Shown here: in pieces, positions 54,789 through 63,529 of the stretch | Numbering within the stretch: the stretch's first letter is position 1 | Layout: every line of letters starts with the position of its first letter | DNA from: Tautonia sp040717455 | Lineage (GTDB): Bacteria > Planctomycetota > Planctomycetia > Isosphaerales > Isosphaeraceae | Reading direction: 5' to 3' | NCBI RefSeq assembly: GCF_040717455.1 | Contig: NZ_JBFEFH010000011.1 | Coordinates: 124,001 to 188,000 of the forward strand | Length of the DNA stretch: 64,000 bases | Translations under genes and position numbers: made by a program | Notes under the pieces: generated by a model | Database searches by the model: none | What the model was told of the DNA's origin: nothing | Seen by the model: only the letters and a program-made list of their open reading frames with translations

Positions 54789-55035
54789 CCTGGTTCCTCC
54801 CGCGAAGGGTCCGCGATGAATGATGATCGAACCGCCCTCCCGCCCCGATCCGAAGGCTGGGCATTTCGGGTTCATCGGGTTGGATCGACCCGAACGACGG
54901 GGGATCTTGAGGATTGTTCGGGAATTTCCGGGAGGCGTGATCGGGGAGCACCCGCCTCCCGCTCGGCGCGATTTTGGCCGGGAGGTTGACGCGCGCCTAG
55001 AATCGGCGTTACCATCCGATCTCCGTTGACAGGCC

Positions 55036-55242
55036 CAAGGTGACCGATCCCGCTTCCTGCGGGAGCGGTGAACAGGGAACCCGGTGAGAATCCGGGACGG
55101 CCCCGCCGCTGTGACCGGGCGTTCCAAAGCGGATCCAACCCCTCCTTCAGCCATTGTCGAGGCCCATTCGGCGTTGCGGCGCCGATCGGCCCGATGAGAA
55201 GGCTCGGATCCGCAAGGCCCGGGAGTCAGAAGACCTACCTTG
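55036..55242 (+). ncRNA. adenosylcobalamin (B12) riboswitch
   Basis: The core reads GGTGAACAGGGAACCCGGTG, then AATCCGGGACGGCCCC, CCGCTGTGACCGGG and finally GGGAGTCAGAAGACCTACC, which is the B12 box. CAAGGT at 55036 pairs with ACCTTG at 55237-55242 as closing stem P1. Stem GGATCC...GGATCC and a long variable arm lie between. Binding of adenosylcobalamin normally lowers expression of the downstream gene. The 230-base stretch after it must hold the expression platform; the first gene downstream encodes a DUF1559 protein, not a cobalamin enzyme or TonB transporter. Confidence 0.95.
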
Positions 55243-55472
55243 CGTCGAATCCGGCCCAGGCTCTGCGAGGGACGAGCCCGCCGGACGGAATGCGTCGATT
55301 TTCCGATTCGACCCCCGTTCCGAGGACCCACCGGGGTCTCGACCGCCGGATCCGCCCGCCTTGGGATCGCCTGTGACTCGCCTCCGGGGCCATCGTGGCA
55401 TGGCTTCGCGAATCGGGCAAGGTCGACTCTCACGCAGGGCGCCCGCCGATCGATCCCCCCGGATCACCGCCC

Positions 55473-56294
55473 ATGACCCGACGTGACCTTCGCCGCGGTG
55501 CCCGCATGCACCCGGTCAGGGCTGGTGGCTTCACGCTCATCGAGTTGCTGGTGGTCATCGCGATCATCGGCGTGCTCATCGCGTTGTTGCTGCCGGCCGT
55601 GCAATCGGCAAGGGAGGCGGCCCGCCGCGCCCAGTGCCTGAACAACCTCCGGCAGATGGGGATCGCCTTCCACGGCTACCACGACGCCCATCGGACCTTC
55701 GCCCCGGGCGGCTGGCTCCGGGCCTCGACCCCGAGCCTGCGCTGGATCGCCTGGTCGGCCTTGCTCCTGCCCCACATCGAGCAGGCATCGCTCTATGAAA
55801 GCCTGAACATCGACCTCCCCTACAATGACCCGACCAACGCCACGGCCGGCGCGACGGTGCTGTCGGTCTACCTCTGCCCCAGCTCGTCGCGGCCCGAGCC
55901 TCGGGTCGAGGGGCGGGGCGGGTGCGACTACGGCGGGATTTACGGCGAGCGGATCACCAGCCCGAACAACCCGCCCAAGGGGACGATGCTCTACGACTCG
56001 CCCGTCTCGATCCCGATGATCCGGGATGGCACGTCGGGCACCCTACTCGTCTCCGAGGACTCGGCCTTCAGCGACGGCCAGTGGCTCCACGCCCGGAACG
56101 TGATGGACCAGGCCTTCCCCATCAACAAGGCACCCGCCTTCGAGAACGACATCCGCAGCGAGCACCCCGGCGGCGCGAACGCCTTGTTCGCCGACGGGTC
56201 GGCGCGATTCCTGAAGGAAACGATCGCGCCCCGGCCGCTGGCCGCCATCTGCACCCGGGCCGGCGGCGAGGTCGTCTCGGCCGACGAATTCTGA
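55473..56294 (+). CDS. DUF1559 type-II pseudopilin-like protein under B12 riboswitch control
   Basis: About 273 residues. The prepilin signal is GGFTLIELLVVIAIIGVLIALLLPA, shown here in pieces: cleavage after Gly in GGFTLIE, then a 20-residue helix. DUF1559 landmarks follow: SAREAARRAQCLNNLRQMG, FHGYHDAHRTFAPGG and the C-terminal H-x9-DG motif (HPGG...FADGSARF). These proteins go through a type IV pilin/type II secretion machinery, but their role is unknown. Three ATGs are possible (55395, 55473, 55506); none has a strong ribosome-binding site. It is the first gene behind the cobalamin riboswitch and lies 80 bases before the DUF4465 gene. Confidence 0.88.
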   Translation: MTRRDLRRGARMHPVRAGGFTLIELLVVIAIIGVLIALLLPAVQSAREAARRAQCLNNLRQMGIAFHGYHDAHRTFAPGGWLRASTPSLRWIAWSALLLPHIEQASLYESLNIDLPYNDPTNATAGATVLSVYLCPSSSRPEPRVEGRGGCDYGGIYGERITSPNNPPKGTMLYDSPVSIPMIRDGTSGTLLVSEDSAFSDGQWLHARNVMDQAFPINKAPAFENDIRSEHPGGANALFADGSARFLKETIAPRPLAAICTRAGGEVVSADEF

Positions 56295-56374
56295 CCATCT
56301 CTCGAGCGATCGCGGTCAGCCCGGGGCGGATCGGTCCCGCCGCCCGGGCTGATGGATCAAGGAGTCTATTTGCC

Positions 56375-57217
56375 ATGATGACTACGCGTGTTCTGCCGTC
56401 CCTCGCCCTCATGCTCCTGCTCTCCGCGCCGTCGGCGCGGGCCGAGAGCCTGTCCGTCGACTTCAGCGACCTGACGCTGGGGAGCGAGTCGTTCGACAAC
56501 GGCTCGGACGGGTCGGGGGGCTTCACCAGCAAGGGCGTCTTCTTCCGCAACTCGTACAACCCGACGTGGCAGACCTGGTCGGGCTGGTCCTACTCGAACC
56601 GGACCGACAACACGACGGCGGGCTTCGGCAATCAGTTCAGCAGCTTCGCCGGCGGGGATGCCTCGGGAGACGGGAACTACGCCGTCGCCTACGGCCAGTC
56701 GCCGTCCTCGGTCCGGTTCGACCTGCCCGAGCCGGCCCCGGGCCGAGCCCCGGTGGGCATGTCCGCAAGGTTCACCAACACGACGTATACCGCGCTCTCG
56801 ATGCGGGATGGCGACCAGTTCGGCAAGGCGTTCGGCGGGCCGACGGGGAACGATCCCGACTTCTTCCTGCTGACGATCGTCGGTTATTCGGGGGCAGGCG
56901 CCTCGGGAGACGTCCTCGGCGAGGTCGATTTCTACCTCGCCGATTTCCGGTCCGACGACAACAGCCTCGATTACATTCTCGAGGACTGGGCCACCGTCGA
57001 TCTGTCGTCCCTGATCGGGGCGCAAAGCCTCGGCTTCCGGCTCACGTCCTCGGACGTCGGGACGTTCGGCATGAACACGCCGGCCTACTTCGCCATGGAT
57101 GACTTCGCGATCCGATACGCGGTCATCCCCGAGCCGGCGAGCCTCGCCCTGCTCGGCCTCGGCCTGGCCGGGGTGGTCGCGGTCGCCGGGCGGGGGCGTC
57201 GGGGCCGGGTCGCCTGA
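56375..57217 (+). CDS. DUF4465 protein with PEP-CTERM anchor; candidate surface corrinoid-binding protein
   Basis: A 280-residue protein. Signal peptide: residues 1-23 (ends ARA). DUF4465 spans about residues 28-248: GSGGFTSKGVFFRNSY, TWSGWSYSNRTDNTTAGFGNQF, TNTTYTALSMRDGDQFGKAFGG, VDFYLADFRSDDNSLDYI and FGMNTPAYFAMDDF all follow the family pattern. The C-terminus is a PEP-CTERM sorting signal: IPEPASLALL, a hydrophobic helix and a basic end (GRGRRGR). It is thus exported and processed by an exosortase or held at the surface. In Bacteroidetes, DUF4465 proteins occur in cobalamin-riboswitch loci and, as far as I recall, include corrinoid-binding BtuH. AAGGAG lies 10 bases before the ATG. Confidence 0.9.
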   Translation: MMTTRVLPSLALMLLLSAPSARAESLSVDFSDLTLGSESFDNGSDGSGGFTSKGVFFRNSYNPTWQTWSGWSYSNRTDNTTAGFGNQFSSFAGGDASGDGNYAVAYGQSPSSVRFDLPEPAPGRAPVGMSARFTNTTYTALSMRDGDQFGKAFGGPTGNDPDFFLLTIVGYSGAGASGDVLGEVDFYLADFRSDDNSLDYILEDWATVDLSSLIGAQSLGFRLTSSDVGTFGMNTPAYFAMDDFAIRYAVIPEPASLALLGLGLAGVVAVAGRGRRGRVA

Positions 57218-57228
57218 CCGGCAATCGA

Positions 57229-57264
57229 GGCCGGCGGCTCGTCCCGGGGATCGGGCCGCCGGCC
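57229..57264. terminator. bidirectional hairpin between convergent PEP-CTERM gene and trpS
   Basis: A perfect 10-bp GC stem (57229-57238 with 57255-57264) around 16 bases. It starts 11 bases after the PEP-CTERM stop and ends 22 bases before the trpS stop. There is no T-tract. Confidence 0.5.
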
Positions 57265-57286
57265 CCCGGATCGACCCGCCCGCCGA

Positions 57287-58258
57287 TCAGGCCATGCCGC
57301 AGGCGAGCCGGGCGCGGTCGAGGACGGCCCGGGCGGCCCGGCGAGCCTTGGCGGCGCCGGCGGCCTTCACCTCGGCCAGTCGCTCCGGGTGGGCGAGCAG
57401 CTCGGCCCGGCGCTCGCGGGCCTCGGCGAAGCGGTCGATGATCAGCTCCGCCAGGCGCACCTTGACCGTCCCGTAGCCGAGGCCGCCTTCGAGGTACTGC
57501 CGCTTGATGTCCTCCCACTCCTCGGCCGGGGCGAAGAGCCGGAAGAGGAGGAACAGGGGGAACTCGTCGAGCTTGCTCGGGTCGCCGGGTTCTTCGGGGG
57601 GGCGGCTGTCGGTGATCAGGCGCTTGCATTTTTTGGTGATGAGCTTCGGGTCGTCGAACAGGTCGATCGTGTTGCCGTAACTCTTGGACATCTTCCGACC
57701 GTCGGTGCCGGGCACGACGGCGACATCCTTCAGGATGTACGGCTCGGGAAGTTTGAACGTCTCGCCATACGTATTGTTAAACCGATCGGCGATGTCTCGG
57801 GTGATTTCGAGGTGCTGCTTCTGGTCCTGCCCGACGGGGACGAGGTCGGCGTCGTAGAGCAGGATGTCGGCCGCCTGCAGGACCGGGTAGGCGAACAGCC
57901 CGTGCTCGGCCGGGATACCCTGCTGCACCTTGTCCTTGTAACTGACGCACTTCTCCAGCCATCCCATCGGCGTCACGCTGGTCAGGAGCCAGGCCAGCTC
58001 GGTCGTCTCGGGCACGTCCGACTGGACGAAGAGCGTGACGGCGTCGGGGTCGATGCCGAAGCTGAGCAGGGTCACGACCACGTCGTCGGTGTACGCGCGC
58101 AGCTTCTCGGCGTCTCGGGTGCTGGTCAGGGCGTGATAGTTGGCGACGAAGTAGAAGACCTCGTTGCCCTTCTGCAGTTCGAGGAACTGGCGGATCGCCC
58201 CGAAGTAATTCCCCAGGTGCAACGGGCCAGACGGCTGGATTCCCGACAGGACTCGCAT
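57287..58258 (-). CDS. trpS: tryptophanyl-tRNA synthetase
   Basis: A 323-residue class I synthetase of normal length that loads tryptophan onto tRNA-Trp. The HIGH-type motif is HLGN (residues 14-17 in GIQPSGPLHLGNYFGA), the KMSKS loop is at 189-193 (GRKMSKSYGN), and the tryptophan/ATP pocket region QAADILLYDADLVPVGQDQ is at about 128-145. The ATG starts directly at the Rossmann fold. It is convergent with the PEP-CTERM gene and appears monocistronic. Confidence 0.97.
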   Translation of the reverse strand: MRVLSGIQPSGPLHLGNYFGAIRQFLELQKGNEVFYFVANYHALTSTRDAEKLRAYTDDVVVTLLSFGIDPDAVTLFVQSDVPETTELAWLLTSVTPMGWLEKCVSYKDKVQQGIPAEHGLFAYPVLQAADILLYDADLVPVGQDQKQHLEITRDIADRFNNTYGETFKLPEPYILKDVAVVPGTDGRKMSKSYGNTIDLFDDPKLITKKCKRLITDSRPPEEPGDPSKLDEFPLFLLFRLFAPAEEWEDIKRQYLEGGLGYGTVKVRLAELIIDRFAEARERRAELLAHPERLAEVKAAGAAKARRAARAVLDRARLACGMA

Positions 58259-58422
58259 CGGTGCTTGGCTCTCTTCGATCGATCAGGTCAAACGAACGTC
58301 GTCCGCGATCCGACCCGCGACGGCCGGGGCGCACTCCGACCGGGTCGGCCGCCCCGGCCGACGCGCCACCGCCTTTTACTCTAGCAGGCTCGCCCCCGAT
58401 CGGCCAACTTCCGGAGCGGCGA

Positions 58423-58842
58423 TCAGGTCGTCCAGTCCTCGATCGTCAGGCCGGGGACGCGTCCGAAATCCCGACGATTCCTCGTGACCAGGGTCGCCGA
58501 ATGCTCCAGGACGACCGATGCGATGCGCAGATCCATGCGACCTACCCCCAGCTTGTCCTTCAGCAGGTCACGGTAGCGGTCCGCAGCCTGGGCTGAGAAT
58601 GGGAGGATTGTGACTGCCGAGAAGAATTGCACATTGGTCTGAAGTCGGGCGTAGACCGCCGGGAGTTGCTCGGGGCGTGTTGCCTTCCGGAGCAGCGTGT
58701 ACCAGCCCGAAAGCTGCTCCTCGACCGTGATAATCGTCACGGCCAGGGCATTCGGCGGGTGAGATTGACATCGGCTTACGACCGAGGGATGACCACGCTG
58801 GAAGAGCGACAAGAGATCGGTATCAAGGACAAGGAGGCTCAT
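58423..58842 (-). CDS. PIN-domain toxin, VapC-like
   Basis: A 139-residue PIN-domain ribonuclease. The acidic residues expected for Mg2+ binding are present: Asp7 in LVLDTD, Glu41 in TVEEQ, Asp104 in GRMDLRIAS and Asp125 in TRNRRDFGRV. VapC toxins cut tRNA or rRNA and are neutralised by a co-encoded antitoxin. The ATG overlaps the antitoxin stop by one base (TGATG); a GTG at 58845 is an alternative. The partner is not a typical VapB but a HicB-like protein. Confidence 0.88.
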   Translation of the reverse strand: MSLLVLDTDLLSLFQRGHPSVVSRCQSHPPNALAVTIITVEEQLSGWYTLLRKATRPEQLPAVYARLQTNVQFFSAVTILPFSAQAADRYRDLLKDKLGVGRMDLRIASVVLEHSATLVTRNRRDFGRVPGLTIEDWTT

Positions 58843-59147
58843 CACCGCTTCGGCCCCGGATCCTCGTCTCGGCGGGCCTCGGCGATGGCCTCTTGCCAGA
58901 CTTCGAACAGCGGGTCATCGCGAAAGACGCCGGCATGCTGGTTCCAGGGGTTCTCACCGGGGTCGGTCCCCTCCATTTCCAGCGGCACCAGTTCGGCTCC
59001 GGCGACGATCTTCTTGGCGATCAAAGCACGAAGGTTCCCGATCGCCTCATCCCGAGTCGCCCCCACGGCTTCCATGCCGATCGACGGCCCACCCGAGGCG
59101 CGGAAACCGATTCCCGGAATCGGTTCGACGAGAACGGTGATTTGCAT
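58842..59147 (-). CDS. HicB-like antitoxin partner of the PIN toxin
   Basis: A 101-residue protein. The first 50 residues (ITVLVEPIPGIGFRASGG...GATRDEAIGNLRALIAKKI) have the beta-beta-beta-alpha pattern of the HicB-like degraded RNase H fold. The C-terminal part (ENPWNQHAGVFRDDPLFEVWQEAIAEARR) probably wraps the toxin, as antitoxin tails do. No DNA-binding helix-turn-helix or AbrB domain is visible. ATG 59147 is preferred over an upstream frame start at 59180, because GGGGG lies 7 bases before it and homology begins there. Confidence 0.75.
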   Translation of the reverse strand: MQITVLVEPIPGIGFRASGGPSIGMEAVGATRDEAIGNLRALIAKKIVAGAELVPLEMEGTDPGENPWNQHAGVFRDDPLFEVWQEAIAEARRDEDPGPKR

Positions 59148-59404
59148 GGTGTCGCCCCCTTCGCCGCCTGGCTGCATCACGGTGGCTATTCTACGGACGC
59201 GATCCGCCGATCAACACCCCGCCGCCTCCCCCTCGACCGGCCAACCGAAGGGCACCGGAGGCCGCGGGCGAGGTCGCGGTCAGGGCCGGAGCTCGATACG
59301 ATAGGATCAGGGCAGCAGTTGGATCACGCTCGGGCCGCCTGAGTCGAGATGCAAGAGGGCGTCTCGTAGACCGGGGCCGGGACCAGTAAAGGAACCCCTT
59401 GCTC

Positions 59405-59836
59405 ATGACGGGCCGCTTCGACGAACACGGCATCCGATTCGAGTATCCGGCAGACTGGAACGTCGAGGTCGATTCCGACGGCGAGAAGACGACCGTCTCG
59501 GTCCACTCGCCGAACGGCGTCGCCTTCGCCCTGGTCGCGATCGACGAGACCTGCCCGGAGCCCTCGGAGGTCGCCGGCCAGGCGCTCGACGCGATGGAGC
59601 AGGAGTATCCGGATCTCGATGCCTTCCCCGTCATCGAGTCGATCGACGGGCACCAGGCGGTCGGCCACGAGGTCGAGTTCATGAGCCTCGACGCGACCAA
59701 TTCGTGCTCGATCCGATGCTATCGGACCCCTCGCCGCACGGTCCTCGTCTTCGGCCAGTGGTCCGACCTCGAAGGGGACGGCCCGGCCGATCAGATCCGG
59801 TCGCTCCGCTCGACGCTCGGGGAAACCGACTCCTGA
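59405..59836 (+). CDS. small PsbP/DUF1795-like protein of unknown function
   Basis: A 143-residue cytoplasmic or unanchored protein. FDEHGIRFEYPADWNVEVD and the following strands, then a helix QALDAMEQEY and strands ending in VFGQWSDLEG, fit the PsbP/DcrB-like fold. No signal peptide is present and no function is known. A TTG at 59399 has the better-spaced AAAGGA, so the start may be 6 bases earlier. Its last 46 bases overlap the convergent ComEC gene. Confidence 0.7.
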   Translation: MTGRFDEHGIRFEYPADWNVEVDSDGEKTTVSVHSPNGVAFALVAIDETCPEPSEVAGQALDAMEQEYPDLDAFPVIESIDGHQAVGHEVEFMSLDATNSCSIRCYRTPRRTVLVFGQWSDLEGDGPADQIRSLRSTLGETDS

Positions 59837-62800
59837 TCGGCCGATCGAAGCCCGGGTCGATCGAGCGACCGGTCGAGGAACCCGAGAATCCTCGCGACCA
59901 GGGCCGGGCCCCCCCGGTCGAACACCTCGGCGTGCTCGGCCTCGGCGACGGGGACGACCTCGGGGCGGTGATCGTCGGGGAAGGCGTCCGCCAGCCGACG
60001 GATGGCCGGGGCAGGGGTGACGGTGTCGGCCTCTCCCCGGAGGATCAGGGCCGGCCGCTGGAATCGGGGGGCCAGGTCGATCGGCCGGGGGAGATCGATC
60101 CGGGCGCCGGCGATCCGGGAGGCCTGCCAGAGGACAAGCCCGCCGAGCCGGGCGGCGCCCGAGAACCGGAGCCTCTTCAACCGCAGCGAGAGGGCCTCGC
60201 GGAGATCGTCGTAGGGCGCCTCCAGCACGACCGCCTCGATCCGGTCGTCCTCGACCGCGGCGCGCAGGGCGACGGCCGCCCCCATCGATCGGCCCCAGAC
60301 GACCACCCGGGCGCCCGGATCCTCGTCGCGCAAGAGGTCGACCCAGCCCACCAGATCCCCGGCCTCCCTGGCCCCGTACGAGGCGCGGTCCCCTTCGCTC
60401 CGTCCGAAGGTCCGCAAATCCGGCAGCAAGACGGCCCAACCGCGTTGAACGATGGCCTCGGCCCTGCCTTGCATGCTCGGCGAGGCTTCGGCCAGGCCAT
60501 GCACGATGATCGCGACGCGGCCAGGACCGAGGGCCGAGACGCCCTCCCTCGGCCCCCGTTGCCAGGCCCGGAGCCGGACCCCATCCCGGGCAACGATCGA
60601 AACCGACCGCCAGGGGGCCGGGAACGTGACTTCCTGGCCGCTCCCGTTCCCTCGCCCAGGGAGCACCAGCGACCATGCTCCCCAGACGACCACCGCCGAG
60701 GCCCCGCAGAGCCAGACACCGAGCAGGATTCCCCCGACGCAGACCAACCCCCGCACGATCCAGGACGACCCGAGGGGCAGGATCGCGGCCGAAACGATCC
60801 GCCGCTTCGGCTCGGAACCTCCGCCACCCGGGACCGGCGGCGGGTCGGGAGGCTTCCATCCCGAGAGCTTCGGACCCTCGGCCATCCGATCGGCGTCCCA
60901 GGAGACGCGGACGGCCCCCGATTGCCAGGTCCGGAACACCGAGATCCCCCGATCCTCCAGCCCTTCCAGCGCATCCGACGCCCCCGGCCGGGTCGCCCGC
61001 TGGCTGGAGATGACCGCCGAGGGGCTGGCCCAGTCGTAGAGCCAGGGGGGATTGGCCGACCGGCCGCCGTGGTGGGGGGCCAGCATCACCGCAATCGGCC
61101 GGCGAGGCATCGCCAGCAGCTCGGCCAGCCCCGCCCCGTCGAGGTCGCCGGTCAGCAACAGGTGATCGGGGCCGACGGCCAGGTCGAGCACCAGGCTCCG
61201 GTCGTTGTCGGCGGCGTCGGGCAGCCAGCCCCGGGCCGGATGGAGGACCTCCGCCACCAGGCCCGGTACCACTTCGAACCGATCGCCGCGCGCGACCTCG
61301 TGAATGGGAATCCGACGCGATCGGGCCTGATCGAGCAAGGCCCCGGCCCCGGGATTGTTCCGCTCGTCGAGCCCGTCGGGCACCACAATCGCGCCGATGG
61401 CGAACCGATCGATCAGGTCGGGAACGCCGTTGTAGTGGTCCGCGTCGGCATGGGAAATCACCAGGCGGTCGATCCGACGGATGCCCCGCGCCCAGAGCGC
61501 CGGCGCGGCGATCCGGCGGCCGACGCTCGGGTCGCCCGAGCGGCCGCAATCGTAGAGCGAGGCCGACCCGTCCGGCCCCCGGATCACCGTCGCCAGCCCG
61601 TGGCCGACGGCCAGGAATTCGACCTCGAACGACGACGGCCGCCGCGGGGTCATCGTCACCACCGCCCCGATTGACCCCACCACGACGACGCCGATCCAGG
61701 CCGCGCGACGCATCGGCAACGGCCAGCGCGCCGCCGACGCCCGGCAGGCCATCGCGAGCATCACATAACCCGCGATCACCCAGCCGGTCGGCGGCGTGGG
61801 GACGAAGACATGACCGAAGGGGACTGCCTCCGACCGGTCGACGATCGCCAGCGAGAGGCCCAGCAGCCCGTCGCAGAGCCGGGCCGCGGGCATCGCCAGG
61901 GGTTGCCAGGCGATCGAGCCGATCAGGGCCAATCCCCCGAGGATGACGGCGCCGCTGATCATCGGGATCATCGGCAGGTTCAAGAGAATGCCGATCGGCG
62001 CCACCACGTTGAACCGCCAGGCGATCAGGGGCATCGTCGCCAGCCAGACGGCCGCCGACGCCACCAGCGCCAGCACCGGGACCAGGGCCAGGCGGCGGGC
62101 AACGCCTTTCCAGGCCGGTTCGAGCCTGCGCTCCAGGGCATCGAGCGGGTCGTCGTCCGGGTCGGGGGCGAACCACCTGCGTTCGATCCATCGCACGAGC
62201 GGAGGCACCCCGAGGATCAGGACCGCGATGGCCAGGAACGACAGCTGCCAGCCGATCCGGAACAGTGAGGCCGGATTGATCGCCATCGTCGCCAAAATCG
62301 CCAGCGTGATCGTGTTCGCCGGCGAGCTGCTCCGATCGACGATCGCGGCCACGCAGACGGCCCCCACCATCGCCGCGGCCCGACCGACCGAAGGGGTCCA
62401 GCCGACGAGCGTCGCATAGGCGATCGTCGCCGCCAGCACGATCTTCGCCGCATCCTTGTGATTGAACCCGAGGACGACCGCCAGCAGCCCCACCACCCCG
62501 GCCACGGCCGACAGGTGCAACCCCGAGATCGCCAGCAGGTGCGCCGTCCCGGTCCGGGAGAAGGCGGACGACGTCTCGCCGTCGATCCCCCCCCGCCTGC
62601 CGAGCAAGAGGGCCGCCGCCACCGGGGCCGTCCGATCGCTGAGCAGATCGGCCAGGCGCGCCTCGCTCGCGGCCCGGACCCGGCCGAGCCAGCGGAGCCG
62701 GAGCGACGGTGCCCCCTCCGGGTCGATCCTGACGCCGTCCGGCCCTTCGGTCGACAGCTTCAGGCGGACCCCCTGGGCGCGAGGGGCGAGCCTCGGGTCG

Positions 62801-63420
62801 GTTTCGCCGGGGTTGAGCGGTCCGGGCAGCAGGGCGATCGAGCCGGCCGCCTCGATCGCGTCCCCCATCGACAGGCGATCGTCCCGTCCTCCCAGCGTGA
62901 CCAGCGCCTTGCCCGAGGCGCGGTGCCACTGCCGGCCGTCGCTGGCCGAGGTGATCCGCAGCTCGAACCGGGTGTAGCCGTCGTCTCCGGGGCGTTCCTC
63001 GGCGACCGAGCCGGCCCGATGCTCGGGGACGGTCAACACGATCCCGCGGACCCAGCCGGGCCTCGGTTCCTCGGTCACGACCCTCGCCAGGTCGTCCGCC
63101 GCCAGGTCCGACCACCGCCAGTGGTGCCAGGCCCCGCCGAGGGCCGCGATCGCCAGCAGCAGCGCAGGGTAGCAGAGCCGTTTCCTGTTCAAGCCGACCA
63201 GGGCCACGAGCGAGGCCGACAACGCCATCGCCGCCCAGGTCGCGGTCCCGCACCACGCGCCGAACCGATCGAGGATGATCCCCGACGCCAGCGCGACGGC
63301 CACCGGGGCCAGCGGAGGCACCCTGCCCGGCGTCCCTCTCCAGCCGGGGACGAACGGCTCGGCCGGGTCGCGTCGGGGTTTGCCCTCGGCTCCGAGGTCG
63401 GGAAGGGTGTGCTGCGCCAT
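59791..63420 (-). CDS. ComEC/Rec2-family DNA channel fused to a C-terminal alpha/beta hydrolase
   Basis: A 1209-residue protein. Residues about 35-110 hold helices and 110-235 an OB-like DUF4131 region. The competence domain (about 245-580) includes HLLAISGLHLSAVAG and GWTPSVGRAAAM. A metallo-beta-lactamase-like domain (about 597-845) keeps SHADADHYNG (His657, Asp659, Asp661, His662), Asp759 in TGDLDG and His783 in APHHGG. Two further helices (about 885-920) lead to an alpha/beta hydrolase (about 935-1190) with nucleophile Ser1045 in WGRSMG, Asp1132 in RGEADT and His1163 in AEHAEVF. ComEC carries one DNA strand across the inner membrane and the lactamase-like part can degrade the other. The extra hydrolase is unusual. 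The frame is unbroken. Confidence 0.9.
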   Translation of the reverse strand: MAQHTLPDLGAEGKPRRDPAEPFVPGWRGTPGRVPPLAPVAVALASGIILDRFGAWCGTATWAAMALSASLVALVGLNRKRLCYPALLLAIAALGGAWHHWRWSDLAADDLARVVTEEPRPGWVRGIVLTVPEHRAGSVAEERPGDDGYTRFELRITSASDGRQWHRASGKALVTLGGRDDRLSMGDAIEAAGSIALLPGPLNPGETDPRLAPRAQGVRLKLSTEGPDGVRIDPEGAPSLRLRWLGRVRAASEARLADLLSDRTAPVAAALLLGRRGGIDGETSSAFSRTGTAHLLAISGLHLSAVAGVVGLLAVVLGFNHKDAAKIVLAATIAYATLVGWTPSVGRAAAMVGAVCVAAIVDRSSSPANTITLAILATMAINPASLFRIGWQLSFLAIAVLILGVPPLVRWIERRWFAPDPDDDPLDALERRLEPAWKGVARRLALVPVLALVASAAVWLATMPLIAWRFNVVAPIGILLNLPMIPMISGAVILGGLALIGSIAWQPLAMPAARLCDGLLGLSLAIVDRSEAVPFGHVFVPTPPTGWVIAGYVMLAMACRASAARWPLPMRRAAWIGVVVVGSIGAVVTMTPRRPSSFEVEFLAVGHGLATVIRGPDGSASLYDCGRSGDPSVGRRIAAPALWARGIRRIDRLVISHADADHYNGVPDLIDRFAIGAIVVPDGLDERNNPGAGALLDQARSRRIPIHEVARGDRFEVVPGLVAEVLHPARGWLPDAADNDRSLVLDLAVGPDHLLLTGDLDGAGLAELLAMPRRPIAVMLAPHHGGRSANPPWLYDWASPSAVISSQRATRPGASDALEGLEDRGISVFRTWQSGAVRVSWDADRMAEGPKLSGWKPPDPPPVPGGGGSEPKRRIVSAAILPLGSSWIVRGLVCVGGILLGVWLCGASAVVVWGAWSLVLPGRGNGSGQEVTFPAPWRSVSIVARDGVRLRAWQRGPREGVSALGPGRVAIIVHGLAEASPSMQGRAEAIVQRGWAVLLPDLRTFGRSEGDRASYGAREAGDLVGWVDLLRDEDPGARVVVWGRSMGAAVALRAAVEDDRIEAVVLEAPYDDLREALSLRLKRLRFSGAARLGGLVLWQASRIAGARIDLPRPIDLAPRFQRPALILRGEADTVTPAPAIRRLADAFPDDHRPEVVPVAEAEHAEVFDRGGPALVARILGFLDRSLDRPGLRSADQESVSPSVERSDRI

Positions 63421-63529
63421 CGGAGCAAGGGGGGGATCGATTGGGGACGAGCCGGGACAACCCCGTCACCCGCCCCGGCCTGTCGCGTCCGGGAGCCGAG
63501 GGCGGGCGATTTGGGAAACAAAGGTCGAC

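Noticed and set aside
55243..55472. A clear rho-independent terminator as expression platform of the B12 riboswitch
   Set aside because: Several short GC pairings are possible but none is followed by a T-tract, and no anti-terminator could be assigned by eye.
59324..63469. Very long open frames opposite or shifted against real genes, here and at 9990-12308, 45087-47324 and 12160-14007
   Set aside because: They are Gly/Arg/Asp/Pro-rich and lack motifs, while the overlapping frame encodes a recognisable family. High third-position GC removes stop codons from the other frames.
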